This document shows, piece after piece, positions 1 to 13,589 of a DNA stretch of 64,000 nt. A model generated the notes under the pieces. That model saw nothing but the letters and a program-made list of their open reading frames with translations. It was not told the origin of the DNA and did no database searches. This DNA is from Allium sativum (lineage: Eukaryota; Streptophyta; Magnoliopsida; Asparagales; Amaryllidaceae). Within the stretch, counting starts at the first letter, position 1, and each line of letters begins with the position of its first letter. The position numbers were made by a program, and so were the translations under genes. The stretch covers positions 91,532,599 to 91,596,598 of the forward strand of contig CM060911.1 in assembly GCA_030737875.1 (NCBI GenBank), written 5' to 3'.

Positions 1-3000
1 ATGCTTCGATAAGCCATTCTTTGATCATCACTAGCTCGTTTCATAACTTGGGTATGTCACATTGACAATTCACGACATATCACTGATTTCAATCAATGCA
101 TACCCTCTAAGTTCATATGACATAGAGATGAGGATAATATTGCCATAGATCCGATATACATTAACGGAAATCAGTGCTATGCGGTCAATTTCAATGTCAG
201 AGACACCATCCATACAAATCCGTTCTGGGTCTAGACGGAACAACAACCCGAAAATACTTAAATATGTTCAGGTCTCATATAACTCATACCTCGTATCGGT
301 GGCCTACCTAACCGAGACATTAATCAATAATCAATCTAAACAAATTTAAATATTCTCGGTCTTCATTCGTCGTTTACCGAGTCTTGAATTGCTTCATAAC
401 GTCGTATTATTACTTGGAATGGTTTCGAACATATATTCGATCTCGATCTTCCCAAGTAACAAGCGTACTTTAAAACAGTAGCTATGGTTTGCACAGGCCT
501 TTCAATTTAAACCTCCTTCCAAATGATTATCAATTCATATATAATTCAAGATTTGAATTATTTTAAATTTCATATATCGCATTATCATTTTAAACTCTTC
601 TTTGAAATCCAAGATTTTTAACTTCGCTTTAATTTCTTATCTTTTATTCCATCGAATCAAAGATTCGATTCAATCACCAATTACGATATGAATTTCCACC
701 ATTCAATCTCATCGGGTTTCAAGAATGATATTATTGAAGATACGATTCACGACAAAACCCAACTCAATCGATATTGAATCATAAATTACACAGAAATCTT
801 TATCCATTTATAGTCGATATAAATTCTCATAATCAACGAATACTATAAGTGGAATAACGATATAATAATATCTTCCAAATTCCCAGATAGTATTCATTTA
901 CACCATGAAATTTTATACCAAATATAGAAGATTATTTCTATCTAACTCATTTCAATCAGGTGGAAAACCCATATCTTAATTAAAAGATTTATCCAATTCT
1001 TCGACATTAGATCTGGTTAGAAATACCATCAACTTATCTTCAATATTACTCTCCGTATCCAACTCATATTATAAGTGGAATAACGGTGAATTACCTTTTT
1101 AAATTCCTCAGATAATATGAATTTTCATCCACCGAGTTAATATCAAACATCCGAAGATTTATCTCCAACCATATCCAAATAATAAAAAAAAAAATTTGAA
1201 AAACCCATTTTCAATTCCATATACATGTTTCCAATACTTGAATAAATCTTCGAACTATTCTTATAGTTAACAAGTAGTTCATGCTTATAAATTTCAAACC
1301 AATAACAACATTTGGAAGAGTTACCAAAAGCATTGTTGTTAAAATATCTATTTAAATCAAATAGATTACAAATTTATTCGAAATTCAAATATTTCAAATT
1401 TCTATTCGCCTTTGAAATTTATAAATAGGAATTATCATAAATACTCCAATTAAATAAATTTGTTTGTTCGATTTTCCGTTATGATTGCCAACGGCACGTA
1501 TTTCGAATTTGTTTAAATATAACTGGAAAAATCATATGTTGAAAATCGAAAATTTCCTTCTATTCAAATACTATTATTATTTGAAATCCAACGTGCCTTA
1601 TTTCAAGTTAAGTCAATTTAAAATAATCAAGTCATAACCATTCGAAGTTGAAAGCGATGTTTATCATAGTGCGTTCTATTCAAATCAGATAATGGCTTAA
1701 AATATAAATTATTCAAATCCTTTTCAATTTAATTTATATTTCCAAATCATTTGAAAAAAAAACAATTTCAAAATATTTTTCAAAATTAAATTGAAAATAA
1801 TATTTTACCAAAACTAGTTTCAGATAGAAAAATCGTTATACATAGTTCAAATCATTTCCTGATCCTAATTTAATATTTAAAAAGTTGATATTTAATTCAA
1901 ACCCGAAATTTTAAATATTATTTAATAATTAAATATAAAGTCTTATATAGGAAGGAGATCTCAAAACGATCACCCATATAATTCCACAACCACTGTGTGT
2001 TTGTGTGTGTTTGATATCATACAATGCAATCATATATATCCAACTGAACCATACGATCTGATGGATATGAATTCATTCATCACAATAACATTTAACTGTG
2101 CACAAGCGTTACAGACAATAACGCTTACTCGTGTTCAGTGTATTATCTAATTACATGAGCAAACATTCAAACATCAATATCCATCACACAATCATCATCA
2201 ACAAATTATAATTAATCTCAGCTAATTATAGTTAACAAATTTAAATAAATAATTTAAATTAGAAGTTCTCACCAGTCGAGCTTCAACATCTTCATTACCA
2301 GAGCGAATGGACCAACGAATACTGCCACCGCTACTTGTACTCGTTTCAGTTCACTTCCATTAGCAGTTGGGGATTTTCTGCTAATTATAAATATAGTTCA
2401 ATTAATAATGATCTTCGTTATATTTATATACAACGACTTTTATTTATTTATTTATTTTATAAATTTATATCTAACAAAAATTACCAATAGTATATATCAT
2501 TGCGTTCTACTTTCAGATACGGTTCTAACGCTTCTAACGGCGAGCAAATCCAGTTTAAGACGAGTGAGATATGGGTGTTTAAAGTTTAAACTAATATAAA
2601 CTTTAAAAATTAAATAAATCATACCAAGGCCCCAAAGCCCAATTGCACAAAACCGGCCCATCCCCTCCTTTCTTCTTCTTCCTCTCCTCCTAATTGCCTT
2701 GCGTGAAGCTTCATCCAAGAACCCAACATTTTGTGCACGGTGGTGCACATACAGTGTCCAAACACTCCATCGTTCTTTGATCCGAAACCACCAACAACTT
2801 TCTCTTCATCTCCTCATTCAATTGCACCGCACCACCACGTCCACGGTCCCGTCCATCAAAATGCGCACCCTCCATGGCTGAGACTTGGAACGCACAGTAA
2901 ACCTCACGGCTCCCCTCAAAACATCGACACTTTTTCTCACCGAAATCCACCAAAATATACCGCATCGAAGCTCTTTCCATCCTCATCAACAATCCATACT

Positions 3001-4042
3001 CTGTTTCTCCTATCATCGCATGATTCTTCAGTTAAACCCAAACCTAATTTTCAACTTTTCAAATCATCGATACGGAATCGCATGAAACTTACACCAAAAA
3101 AACTCCTCGCTTTGCTGATCTCAACGGCGCTGACGGCGCTGATTAATTCTCTCTGGATTGGTAGAAAAGATTTTTAGAAGTTTCCGTTGCAAATTGACAT
3201 TTTTCTGAATAAAAAAAAAGATTTCTCTTTCGATGGTTAATGAAATTCGGATCCGTCAATTTCTAAAAATTATAGACGATGATCTGAACAACTTTCATGT
3301 TTATCATTTTGGCCAGAAATGAATAGATTGGAAGATATGGATTTTTAAATGAAGTGGCCATGGGTTTTTCTTTTACTGTAAGCTTGAAAATGAGAGAATA
3401 GAAGAAAGGGGTCGTGGTATTTATCTGTAGCTTTGACCAGAGAAGGAAAACATGCTTTTGTATATAATTTTAAAAGTATTTTTAATTATTTAATTAGTGG
3501 ACACTTGTCTCTCATCTCAAAACTCAACAACATGCATTATGACAACAAGGAGGACACCTAATATTGTTTTAAAACCAACCAATGCATGTTGAAATAAATA
3601 AGTTATTTATTTATTTGTTAAATCTTTATTTTTAATTACACTTTAGAAACATTTATAAATGTAGGTAGTTTTCAAATATATATATATAACTAATAATCTA
3701 CTTAAGATCTATAAAATACTTAATATTTCAAAAATACTTATTCCTATCATTCTATTAAATATAAATAAAAAAATGAGATTTAGAATTCAACAAATCTTTA
3801 TGAATAAAAAATCAATATATTTCATAAAACTAAATAACATCATTACTCATGAATATTTAAAATTATTTACTTAAATAAAATCTTAAAATAAGTTATTTTA
3901 TATAAAAAAAAAATTCAAACACACATATATTGATATAAAAATTTTAAAAAAAATTTGTATTTATATCTTATCAAATTCATTTGATATTCAGAGAATTGAA
4001 TTTTTATTATATTTTAATCGTCAAAAATCCTGGTTCGTTACA
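1..4042 (-). repeat. Element 1, 3' LTR (partial)
   Basis: Matches 7269-11315 with scattered substitutions and small indels (for example the A-run near 1195 and an extra TA unit near 10950). It ends in ...GTTCGTTACA at 4042. About the first 1 kb in plus-strand order is outside the window. It is mostly AT-rich and non-coding, with a GC-richer stretch at about 2630-3180 that looks like an untranslated leader read on the minus strand. Confidence 0.88.
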
Positions 4043-4055
4043 ATCTCCCCCACTT
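4043..4055 (-). other. Polypurine tract of element 1
   Basis: Plus-strand ATCTCCCCCACTT immediately outside the LTR end; on the minus strand it reads AAGTGGGGGAGAT, a normal plus-strand-DNA priming site. Confidence 0.8.
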
Positions 4056-6253
4056 AAGAACTTTTCGTCCTCGAAAAGGAGAGTTCGCAAAATTATTTAT
4101 AAGTAGAGTAAATCTTACCCATAAATTTCAATTTAGAAATTCAAGATGATCTCTCGGACGTAGAATCCCATTCCCATTTCAAACCATTGAAATACTATAT
4201 ATTCCTTTCATATAGAAAATCGTACTTCACTTTGGGATCTCCAAAACAAAATTTGCTTTCAACATTTAAAATATACTATAATGAAATCTATATGTTATTA
4301 GTTCGAGAAGTTCATCCTCATGACAGGGCAACTGAGTATCACCCATCGCATGAAATCCTCATCATAACCCAGTTTTAGTCATGGTTACTCGAACAAACAA
4401 AACATTTCATATCCCGAAGTTGTAAATCATTTTGTAACTATAATTTACAAATACTTGTCGTTTTCCAACATTTCAAAATATCGGGATTCTAGTCATCGAG
4501 ACCACTGTTTATTATAAACAGTTTATAATCTATTTTCCATATCCAAAACGGTTGAAAATAAATTTTTCAAGCAACTTATGTCGACATCAACATTTCAAGT
4601 TTTCGAATTCATACAAACTTGGTGAATTTCAATTTTTCATTCTTTACATAAATTGAATTTTTTTTTCTTATCGACTTATATAATCATAATTTGGTCTTCA
4701 GCAAATTCAAACTTACATTCCAACCGTTTAAACTTCATATATGGCATTAACTCCTTTCAATATTGCTTCAACATTTCAAGATTTTCATATAATATTTTCC
4801 AAGAGTCTAATTCTATAATTAGAAGTCATATTCATAAAATCGAACAACTTTCCTTGTTGTTTGTATTTCGAGATTTATGACATTTATTAATTCTTGTTTC
4901 AAATTCCAAATCTTGTTTGGAAAGTTACCTTATTTAACAAGTCTAGCGAAATTCTTTGAAACATTCCTTTCAAATTACCACTACGCTTTCGCTGCGCTAC
5001 TCCGATATTCATATTTCAAATAATTTGTCCCAAACACCAGAAATTGATTACGAAGATTCTCCGAACTAAAATCTTTATATTTCGAAAAATCCAATTCTCC
5101 TAGTCTACTTACAACGCAAGGCTAACTATTAGAAGTTTGGTTAACATAAGGCTTTGGACAAATTGAAATTTACCTAATTCGAAACAGTTCCTAGTTTGGT
5201 TGGGTACTCAGGTTTTTCATTAACTTTTTCTTGAGTAAATCTCACTTCAAATTTCGTCTTCCATTGTATCGTAAGTGATTACTCTTTAATACTTTCCATT
5301 TGGATTGCTCATACTGTTTCAATAGGGAAAGATAGTTTCTCCCCCACTTAGAATATTTGTTACAATTTTTAAACCATTTTTTTCGAACAAATTTTCAACT
5401 TAAGTAAGATCACCTTCAAATTCTTTGAGTGGAGTTTGATTTCCGAAATATACTTCTGAGAAAAATAGTCTTAACTTGCATTTTACCATTTACAATTCAT
5501 GCCAAGTATAGGTTCGACTTTATTGCTTAACACTCATCGAGGAGTATAATATCTTCCCTGATTACACTTATTAGATCTCAAAATTCTTACTTGTTGATCC
5601 ATTTTGAAATGTGGGTTGATACTTTAATATTATCTCTTAATGAATTATCTCACTTACGTGCGTTTTCAAATCTTTACGTAAGGTTTACTTCTAAAATGTC
5701 TTCTTTGGTTGTTAACAAAATGGTTTGTTTGCATTATAACATATTGTCCTTATATTAAATCCTTTAATATTTCCAACATATCGAATAATTTAAGTATTTC
5801 TCGACGTCGTAGCCGGAATCATATAGTCATCCCACTTTCGAAACTCGAAAATAACTACTGATGGTGCCATGGTCATCAGTAAAATCATCCTCGAGCGACT
5901 AGAGTGTGACCCTATATCTACCTAGTATATATTGGACTTCGTATATACGTTAGCTAGGCGTATATTCAAAATCCCCATATACCCGATAGCCCAATCATGA
6001 CGTCGAATAAAACACTCGAAATTCTTATTTTCGATTATATTTCAAAAATATATTTCAAATAATCATCGTTTTCAAAATGATTTACTTGTTCAAAATACCA
6101 TATATGGATTTCAAAATACGCTCCCTCATCATAATATCCCAACATCTCATTCTAAGGTATTTCTAACCCTATCTCTAATGAGATAATATAACTCTGAGGA
6201 GTCCTATTCTTTTGTTCAAATATGTATGTACCACATAGCTTTGTATAACCAAA

Positions 6254-6265
6254 GCTCTGATACCA
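6254..6265 (-). other. Primer binding site of element 1 (initiator Met tRNA)
   Basis: GCTCTGATACCA on the plus strand, the complement of TGGTATCAGAGC, two bases inside the LTR end. This is the common primer site of plant Ty3/gypsy and many Ty1/copia elements. Confidence 0.9.
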
Positions 6266-6267
6266 AC

Positions 6268-9200
6268 TGTAACGACCCGCCTTTTTGCCCGATTCTTGCC
6301 GGTAATTAAACCGACTCAAACCGTTCATAAAGACGAATTGTTATGGGTACATACATACATTGAACAGAATAACAGAACTTTTTATTGCAAATTACAATGT
6401 TACATCAGAGTTACATAGAATATCAGAGTTACAAGAAATACAGCGGAAGAAAAGAAAATATACTCTCGACGGAAGAACCGTATGATATATAGCGGAAGCT
6501 CCAAACTCTAGCGTAGACTCCAACTCTGAAAGGCTCTAGATCCTGCTCCAATGATCTATAACTGCAAAACTAAACTACTGGCTGCCCGTGTGGAAATTAA
6601 TGGGCACCCAGAGTTTAGGAAGGAACAATAAACTCCGGGTCAGTCGTGGGACTGGTGTGAGAACTCAAAACATTTGTTATTTAGGATTCATTTTAAAGTT
6701 GGGTAATTCAACGGACCACGCCGCTAACGCGGAACGGTTTAACTCCATATGAATTCCCGTGCATAGAAATTCGCTATGATTTTTGAAAATGAAGCTATCA
6801 TAAGCTCGTCCCACATCACACAATGCAAGCGCACACCAGATGGGCGAGTTTTATCTTATGATAACCAAACGTGCTTCCATACGTGAAAATCCTCTTTTAA
6901 TACTATCATATAGCGTGGAAAACAATTTCGCAAATAAATGTACACAATCGAAATCGTATGGCTCATATTGGAGATTGGATTTCCAACTTGATGATTCCTG
7001 GCACGAAAGATCAATCAGGGATACAAAACGAAGTGCCTCAATGGCTTTTTCATCCATACGCGGATACCAACTACACATCGTCAGGGCAGATCAACGGTTT
7101 TCGACCAGACACGGCCCCCCGAACATACCCAACTTCCCCAGGTTCATAAGTGGTTTCCCACTGCTGCACAGCTTCATCATCAATTCATATATAAGTATAA
7201 AACCTAACCGCCAGTTTCTCATCAATCCGGGGTGTGAGGTTTGTCGATGTCACGTCATACACAAAGCGATGCTTCGATAAGCCATTCTTTGATCATCACT
7301 AGCTCGTTTCATAACTTGGGTATGCCACATTGACAATTCACGACATATCACTGATTTCAATCAATGCATACCCTCTAAGTTCATATGACATAGAGATGAG
7401 GATAATATTGCCATAGATCCGATATACATTAACGGAAATCAGTGCTATGCGGTCAATTTCAATGTTAGACCCACCATCCATACAAATCCGTTCTGGGTCT
7501 AGACGGAACAACAACCCGAAAATACTTAAATATGTTCAGGTCTCATATAACTCATACCTCGTATCGGTGGCCTACCTAACCGAGACATTAATCAATAATC
7601 AATCTAAACAAATTTAAATATTCTCGGTCTTCATTCGTCGTTTACCGAGTCTTGAATTGCTTCATAACATCGTATTATTACTTGGAATGGTTTCGAACAT
7701 ATATTCGATCCCGATCTTCCCAAGTAACAAGCGTACTTTAAAACAGTAGCTATGGTTTGCACAGGCCTTTCAATTTAAACCTCCTTCCAAATGATTATCA
7801 ATTCATATATAATTCAAGATTTGAATTATTTTAAATTTCATATATCGCATTATCATTTTAAACTCTTCTTTGAAATCCAAGATTTTTAACTTCGCTTTAA
7901 TTTCTTATCTTTTATTCCCTCGAATCAAAGATTCGATTCAATCACCAATTACGATATGAATTTCCACCATTCAATCTCATCGGGTTTCAAGAATGATATT
8001 ATTGAAGATACGATTCACGACAAAACCCAACTCAATCGATATTGAATCATAAATTACACAGAAATCTTTATCCATTTATAGTTGATATAAATTCTCATAA
8101 TCAACAAATACTATAAGTGGAATAACGATATAATAATATCTTCCAAATTCCCAGATAGTATTCATTTACACCATGAAATTTTATACCAAATATAGAAGAT
8201 TATTTCTATCTAACTCATTTCAATCAGGTGGAAAACCCATATCTTAATTAAAAGATTTATCCAATTCTTCGACATTAGATCTGGTTAGAAATACCATCAA
8301 CTTATCTTCAATATTACTCTCCGTATCCAACTCATATTATAAGTGGAATAACGGTGAATTACCTTTTTAAATTCCTCAGATAATATGAATTTTCATCCAC
8401 CGAGTTAATATCAAACATCCGAAGATTTATCTCCAACCATATCCAAATAATAAAAAAAAAATTGAAAAACCCATTTTCAATTCCATATACATGTTTCCAA
8501 TACTTGAATAAATCTTCAAACTATTCTTATAGTTAACAAGTAGTTCATGCTTATAAATTTCAAACCAATAACAACATTTGGAAGAGTTACCAAAAGCATT
8601 GTTGTTAAAATATCTATTTAAATCAAATAGATTACAAATTTATTCGAAATTCAAATATTTCAAATTTCTATTCGCCTTTGAAATTTATAAATAGGAATTA
8701 TCATAAATACTCCAATTAAATAAATTTGTTTGTTCGATTTTCCGTTATGATTGCCAACGACACGTATTTCGAATTTGTTTAAATATAACTGGAAAAATCA
8801 TATGTTGAAAATCGAAAATTTCCTTCTATTCAAATACTATTATTATTTGAAATCCAACGTGCCTTATTTCAAGTTAAGTCAATTTAAAATAATCAAGTCA
8901 TAACCATTCGAAGTTGAAAGCGATGTTTATCATAGTGCGTTCTATTCAAATCAGATAATGGCTTAAAATATAAATTATTCAAATCCTTTTCAATTTAATT
9001 TATATTTCCAAATCATTTGAAAAAAAAACAATTTCAAAATATTTTTCAAAATTAAATTGAAAATAATATTTTACCAAAACTAGTTTCAGATAGAAAAATC
9101 GTTATACATAATTCAAATCATTTCCTGATCCTAATTTAATATTTAAAAAGTTGATATTTAATTCAAACCCGAAATTTTAAATATTATTTAATAATTAAAT

Positions 9201-11315
9201 ATTAAGTCTTATATAGGAAGGAGATCTCAAATCGATCACCCATATAATTCCACAACCACTGTGTGTTTGTGTGTGTTTGATACATTACAATGCAATCATA
9301 TATATCCAACTGAACCATACGATCAGATAGATATGAATTCATTCATCACAACAACATTTAACTGTGCACAAGCGTTACAGACAATAACGCTTACTCGTGT
9401 TCAGTGTATTATCTAATTACGTGAGCAAACATTCAAACATCAATATCCATCACACAATCATCATCAACAAATTATAATTAATCTCAGCTAATTATAGTTA
9501 ACAAATTTAAATAAATAATTTAAATTAGAAGTTCTCACCAGTCGAGCTTCAACATCTTCATTACCAGAGCGAATGGACCAACGAATACTGCCACCGCTAC
9601 TTGTACTCGTTTCAGTTCACTTCCATTAGCAGTTGGAGATTTTCTGCTAATTATAAATATAGTTCAATTAATAATGATCTTCGTTATATTTATTTACAAC
9701 GACTTTTATTTATTTATTTATTTATTTTATAAATTTATATCTAATAAAAATTACCAATAGTATATATCATTGCGTTCTACTTTCAGATACGGTTCTAACG
9801 CTTCTGACGGCGAGCAAATCCAGTTTAAGACGAGTGAGATATGGGTGTTTAAAGTTTAAACTAATATAAACTTTAAAAATTAAATAAATCATACCAAGGC
9901 CCCAAAGCCCAATTGCACAAAACCGGCCCATCCCCTCCTTTCTTCTTCTTCCTCTCCTCCTAATTGCCTTGCGTGAAGCTTCTTCCAAGAACCCAACATT
10001 TTGTGCACGGTGGTGCACATACACCGTCCAAACACTCCATCGTTCTTTGATCCGAAACCACCAACAACTTTCTCTTCGTCTCCTCATTCAATTGCACCGC
10101 ACCACCACGTCCACGGTCCCCTCCATCAAAATGCGCACCCTCCATGGCTGAGACTTGGAACGCACAGTAAACCTCACGGCTCCCCTCAAAACATCGACAC
10201 TTTTTCTCACCGAAATCCACCAAAATATACCGCATCGAAGCTCTTTCCATCCTCATCAACAATCCATACTCTGTTTCTCCTATCATCGCATGATTCTTCA
10301 GTTAAACCCAAACCTAATTTTCAACTTTTCAAATCATCCATACGGAATCGCATGAAACTTACACCAAAAAAACTCCTCGCTTTGCTGATCTCAACGGCGC
10401 TGACGGCGCTGATTAATTCTCTCTGGATTGGGAGACAAGATTTTTAGAAGTTTCGGTTGCAAATTGACATTTTTCTGAATAAAAAAAAAGATTTCTCTTT
10501 CGATGGTTAATGAAATTCGGATCCGTCAATTTCTAAAAATTATAGACGATGATCTGAACAACTTTCATGTTTATCATTTTGGCCAGAAATGAATAGATTG
10601 GAAGATATGGATTTTTAAATGAAGTGGCTATGGGTTTTTCTTTTACTGTAAGCTTGAAAATGAGAGAATAGAAGAAAGGGGTCGTGGGATTTATCTGTAG
10701 CTTTGACCAGAGAAGGAAAACATGCTTTTGTATATAATTTTAAAAGTATTTTTAATTATTTAATTAGTGGACACTTGTCTCTCATCTCAAAACTCAACAA
10801 CATGCATTATGACAACAAGGAGGACACCTAATATTGTTTTAAAACCAACCAATGCATGTTGAAATAAATAAGTTATTTATTTATTTGTTAAATCTTTATT
10901 TTTAATTACACTTTAGAAACATTTATAAATGTAGCTAGTTTTCAAATATATATACATATAACTAATAATCTACTTAAGATCTATAAAATACTTAATATTT
11001 CAAAAATACTTATTCCTATCATTCTATTAAATATAAATAAAAAAATGAGATTTAGAATTCAACAAATCTTTATGAAAAAAAATCAATATATTTCATAAAA
11101 CTAAATAACATCATTACTCATGAATATTTAAAATTATTTACTTAAATAAAATCTTAAAATAAGTTATTTTATATAAAAAAAAAAATTTCAAACACACATA
11201 TATTGATATAAAAATTTTAAACAAAATTTGTATTTATATCCTATCAAAATCATTTGATATTCAGAGAATTGAATTTTTATTATATTTTAATCGTCAAAAA
11301 TCCTGGTTCGTTACA
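6268..11315 (-). repeat. Element 1, 5' LTR (complete, 5048 bp)
   Basis: Bounded by TGTAACGACC on the left and GGTTCGTTACA on the right, so it starts TG and ends CA on either strand. It contains, in element order on the minus strand, a possible TATA-like AT run near 10735, a GC-richer leader (about 9890-10470), a 5' splice-site-like GGTGAGAACT (9539-9530), AT-rich DNA, and the conserved hairpin module (about 6655-7700). Reading frames in the leader, such as 10001-10447 on the plus strand, have no recognisable domain and look incidental. Confidence 0.9.
6655..7710 (-). other. Conserved hairpin module, element 1 version
   Basis: Shares short blocks with the modules of elements 2 and 3: CTGACCCGGAGTTT, the ACTGGTGTGAGAACTC block (6652-6666), the 'CATATTGGAGATTGGATT' block near 6963, stem C (arms TCCGT and ACGGA; in the left copy 219-223 and 235-239), and stem B (TCGAA 7693-7697, TTCGA 7704-7708). 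It is the most diverged version, and the A stem seen in the relatives is not evident. Confidence 0.55.
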
Positions 11316-11517
11316 GAACTCGAAATTAAATAACGTAGACAAAGGATGGAAAGTAGGGAAACCTCCCCTGTATGTGCCTTCATCTAAGTACATACCAAAT
11401 GGATATTACTCCCCAGGTGGCACCCGAAAACAAGCTTCAAATCAAGCCTAAGACAAATACGTACACCTTCCACAAGCAAATCAAGTTTATTCACAGTCTA
11501 AATTTTTCTACCCTATG
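11316..11517 (+). repeat. Element 3 left LTR, piece between elements 1 and 2
   Basis: Matches 31921-32122 of the element 3 right LTR base for base apart from a few changes. It is the spacer between two independent insertions; its last five bases, CTATG, are the left target duplication of element 2. Confidence 0.92.
11513..11517. repeat. Target site duplication of element 2 (left)
   Basis: CTATG, repeated at 24290-24294; the undisturbed site with one CTATG is at 32118-32122. Confidence 0.95.
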
Positions 11518-12123
11518 TGTAACGACCCGGATTTTTAGTCGATTTATTTTAAATATTTAGTATGGTTTTAAATATTGAATTTATAATATAAATGGTATTT
11601 TATTGGGTTATCGATTAAATAAATCGAAAATACGATTTTTATTTTGATAGTCATCGAAATACGAAAACTGAAATAATTTAATTCAAAAATAAAACTGAAC
11701 CGAAACAATTCAGTCAATCATTTTATATTCTATTTCAAAATAAACTATTATCAGGGGATTTAATTGTCTGAAATCAATTTATAGTTTTAATCGAGTTTAA
11801 TTTAAATCGTTAATCTAAACTATGATTTGTTCTGTACAGTTGAATTAAATTTTAAAACTGGTCCCGTTGAGTTCAGAATATCGTATAATGTTGAAAATAT
11901 CGGTCGTTGCGACTAGTTAGTGGTTTGGGATTCAAATTTAAAGACCGCGATATAGTTTAGTTTTTAATTAAAGAAAAAATCAAATCAATACTTTAATCAG
12001 CCGACCTACATATGAAGATCTCGCAGCCTATTTCCTTTCTCGAGCAAAATGTTTTGTCTCCCAACTTCATTACTGAAGCAGACATGATACAATGGCCTTC
12101 GTACCTGTTGTCTGCCTTCGCGT

Positions 12124-12133
12124 CTATATAAAA
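12124..12133 (+). promoter_or_regulatory. TATA box of element 2 LTR
   Basis: CTATATAAAA, 606 bp into the LTR, followed by GC-richer DNA. It predicts transcription starting about 30 bp downstream, which puts about 5.2 kb of LTR into the 5' end of the transcript. The same box is at 19046-19055 in the other LTR. Confidence 0.7.
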
Positions 12134-12966
12134 TCGAACCAGTCCCTCTAGCATTTCATGGCAGAAATCGAAGACCTCAAAAGGGAAATGGCGGCCTCGA
12201 TTCTTTCTTCCCTCTTCTTTCATTTGATATCGCCATTCACCCTATCGATTCTAACCACTATCGAGACCCCAAAATTACAACCTCCCAATACCCTGACACT
12301 TGACCTCGGCTAAGCGACGCTCGCGATGAGAAGTGGTGCTCCAAGAATGTCGTGACCTGGGAGGTATGAGACGCGGTGTACTTGGGGACATTCGACAGTT
12401 CAGTGATCGTTTAGGGTTACGGATTTTGGGGGATTTCGAGCTTCTAACAGTCCTGAGGGTTCAAACGTGAGTACGACGGTGAAGTTGAGGATTCCCTTCA
12501 GGTTGATGCCTTCGGTTACAGTCGATTTCAAAGCTCGACTTCGTGACCTAGAAGTGAAAGCGTACGGTGTTCGACTTGGATTTTTGGTATGTCGACGGTG
12601 GAGGCTGTGAGATCGGTGGATGGACGGGTCAGCAAAAAAATGGTGGTCAACAAGTAAAGGCTAGGGAGAGGGATTGAGTTCCTGGGGTGAATTCAGAAAA
12701 GAAGGGCATAAGGTAATTTTATTTATTTATTTTAAACTTGCCAGATCATTTTAGAAAGAAGAAAAAGAAAAATAGTTTATTTAATTTAAAGTGTTTAATG
12801 GTGATTAAATTAAATGAAATAAAGAAATAAATTATTATCGATATGAATCTTAAATGAGGATAATTTATTTACACGATAACAGATCTCGGTGATGGCTTGA
12901 CATCGTCTAATACTTCTCAATGGAATTAAAGTGGAATCGGAATAGATCGGGAAAATAAAAATCACG

Positions 12967-13262
12967 GTGAGTAAATCTCACTCACCTTTAGAATTATTTT
13001 TATTTCATTAAAAATAATTGTTTGTTGCTTGTGTGAATGCTTTCTGCTTGCTTTATATATATTAGTTAATTAGGCTATATATATATATTGGGTTGATTGA
13101 TTGGTTGGATTCCCGCAGTCTCATTAGCGGATGCCCGCGGTTTCATAGCGGATGATTACCCTATACGCCCCACGCTATGATTAGTGGATGACCTTCTATA
13201 CCACGATATTCTGCCACGAAGCAGAATTGGTATTATTTATGTGCTAACATCTGTGGATGCAG
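12967..13262 (+). other. Putative intron in element 2 leader (5' LTR)
   Basis: Begins G|GTGAGTAAA and ends CTAACATCTGTGGATGCAG|G, giving a consensus donor, a CTAAC branch-like site and an AG acceptor. Two related LTRs at 53601-53747 and 59070-59277 keep the same boundaries around bodies of different length and sequence, as expected of an intron. The donor lies in a small hairpin (GTGAG 12967-12971, CTCAC 12977-12981). There is no transcript evidence. Confidence 0.5.
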
Positions 13263-13274
13263 GAAAACAGGTTG

Positions 13275-13296
13275 GAGGAATCCAACTGGATTCCTC
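13275..13296 (+). other. Hairpin just after the putative acceptor, element 2
   Basis: Arms GAGGAATCCA (13275-13284) and TGGATTCCTC (13287-13296), a perfect 10 bp stem; repeated at 20196-20217. Related versions are at 53760-53781 and 59282-59310. Confidence 0.6.
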
Positions 13297-13589
13297 AAAA
13301 ATATATTATCTGTTTGTTTATTTGTTTGCATATATATTATTATATATGATGTGTTAGAAAAATAAATAATTCGTTGTTTTGTGTTTAAATATCACTGGGC
13401 TTAAGTAATGATATTTAAAAATATCGTGGAAGGATATTTGAGATATAAAAAGGAAAAATTCTATTTTTAAATAGAATTTGAATTTTTAATGGAAATATAT
13501 ATAAACTTGTTTTGAAAAATAAAACAAGTAGTTTCTTTTTAAACGAAGTTTATAAATAGTTCTTTTATAATGAAGTTATAAATGAAGTG

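Larger units (their letters stand above)
4043..6267 (-). other. Element 1 internal region, non-coding
   Basis: Lies between the two LTRs. No retroviral motif is visible in any frame. The end next to the 3' LTR reads on the minus strand as TTTTCGAGGACGAAAAG, followed by a purine tract, resembling the FEDE(K) end of gypsy pol. A hairpin with arms TACTGATG (5856-5863) and CATCAGTA (5874-5881) lies about 0.4 kb from the primer site and matches the position of equivalent hairpins in relatives. Confidence 0.75.
1..11315 (-). mobile_element. Element 1: gene-less giant-LTR retrotransposon, left end outside window
   Basis: Two near-identical copies (1-4042 and 7269-11315) flank a 2225 bp internal region. 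The complement of a Met-tRNA primer site (GCTCTGATACCAAC) directly precedes the complete LTR, and the complement of a polypurine tract follows the partial one, so the element runs on the minus strand. No gag or pol reading frame is present. By comparison with the complete LTR, about 1 kb of the left copy lies outside the window. The flank at 11316 (GAACT...) continues exactly as the element 3 LTR does at 31921, so element 1 inserted into element 3. Long LTRs with no coding capacity match the LARD class of non-autonomous elements; family assignment rests on layout and shared motifs only. Confidence 0.88.

Noticed and set aside
2731..3177. 148-codon frame (also at 10001-10447) in the element 1 LTR leader
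   Set aside because: It runs antisense to the element. It is low-complexity His/Ser/Pro sequence without a recognisable domain, and its conservation in two copies only reflects recent LTR duplication.
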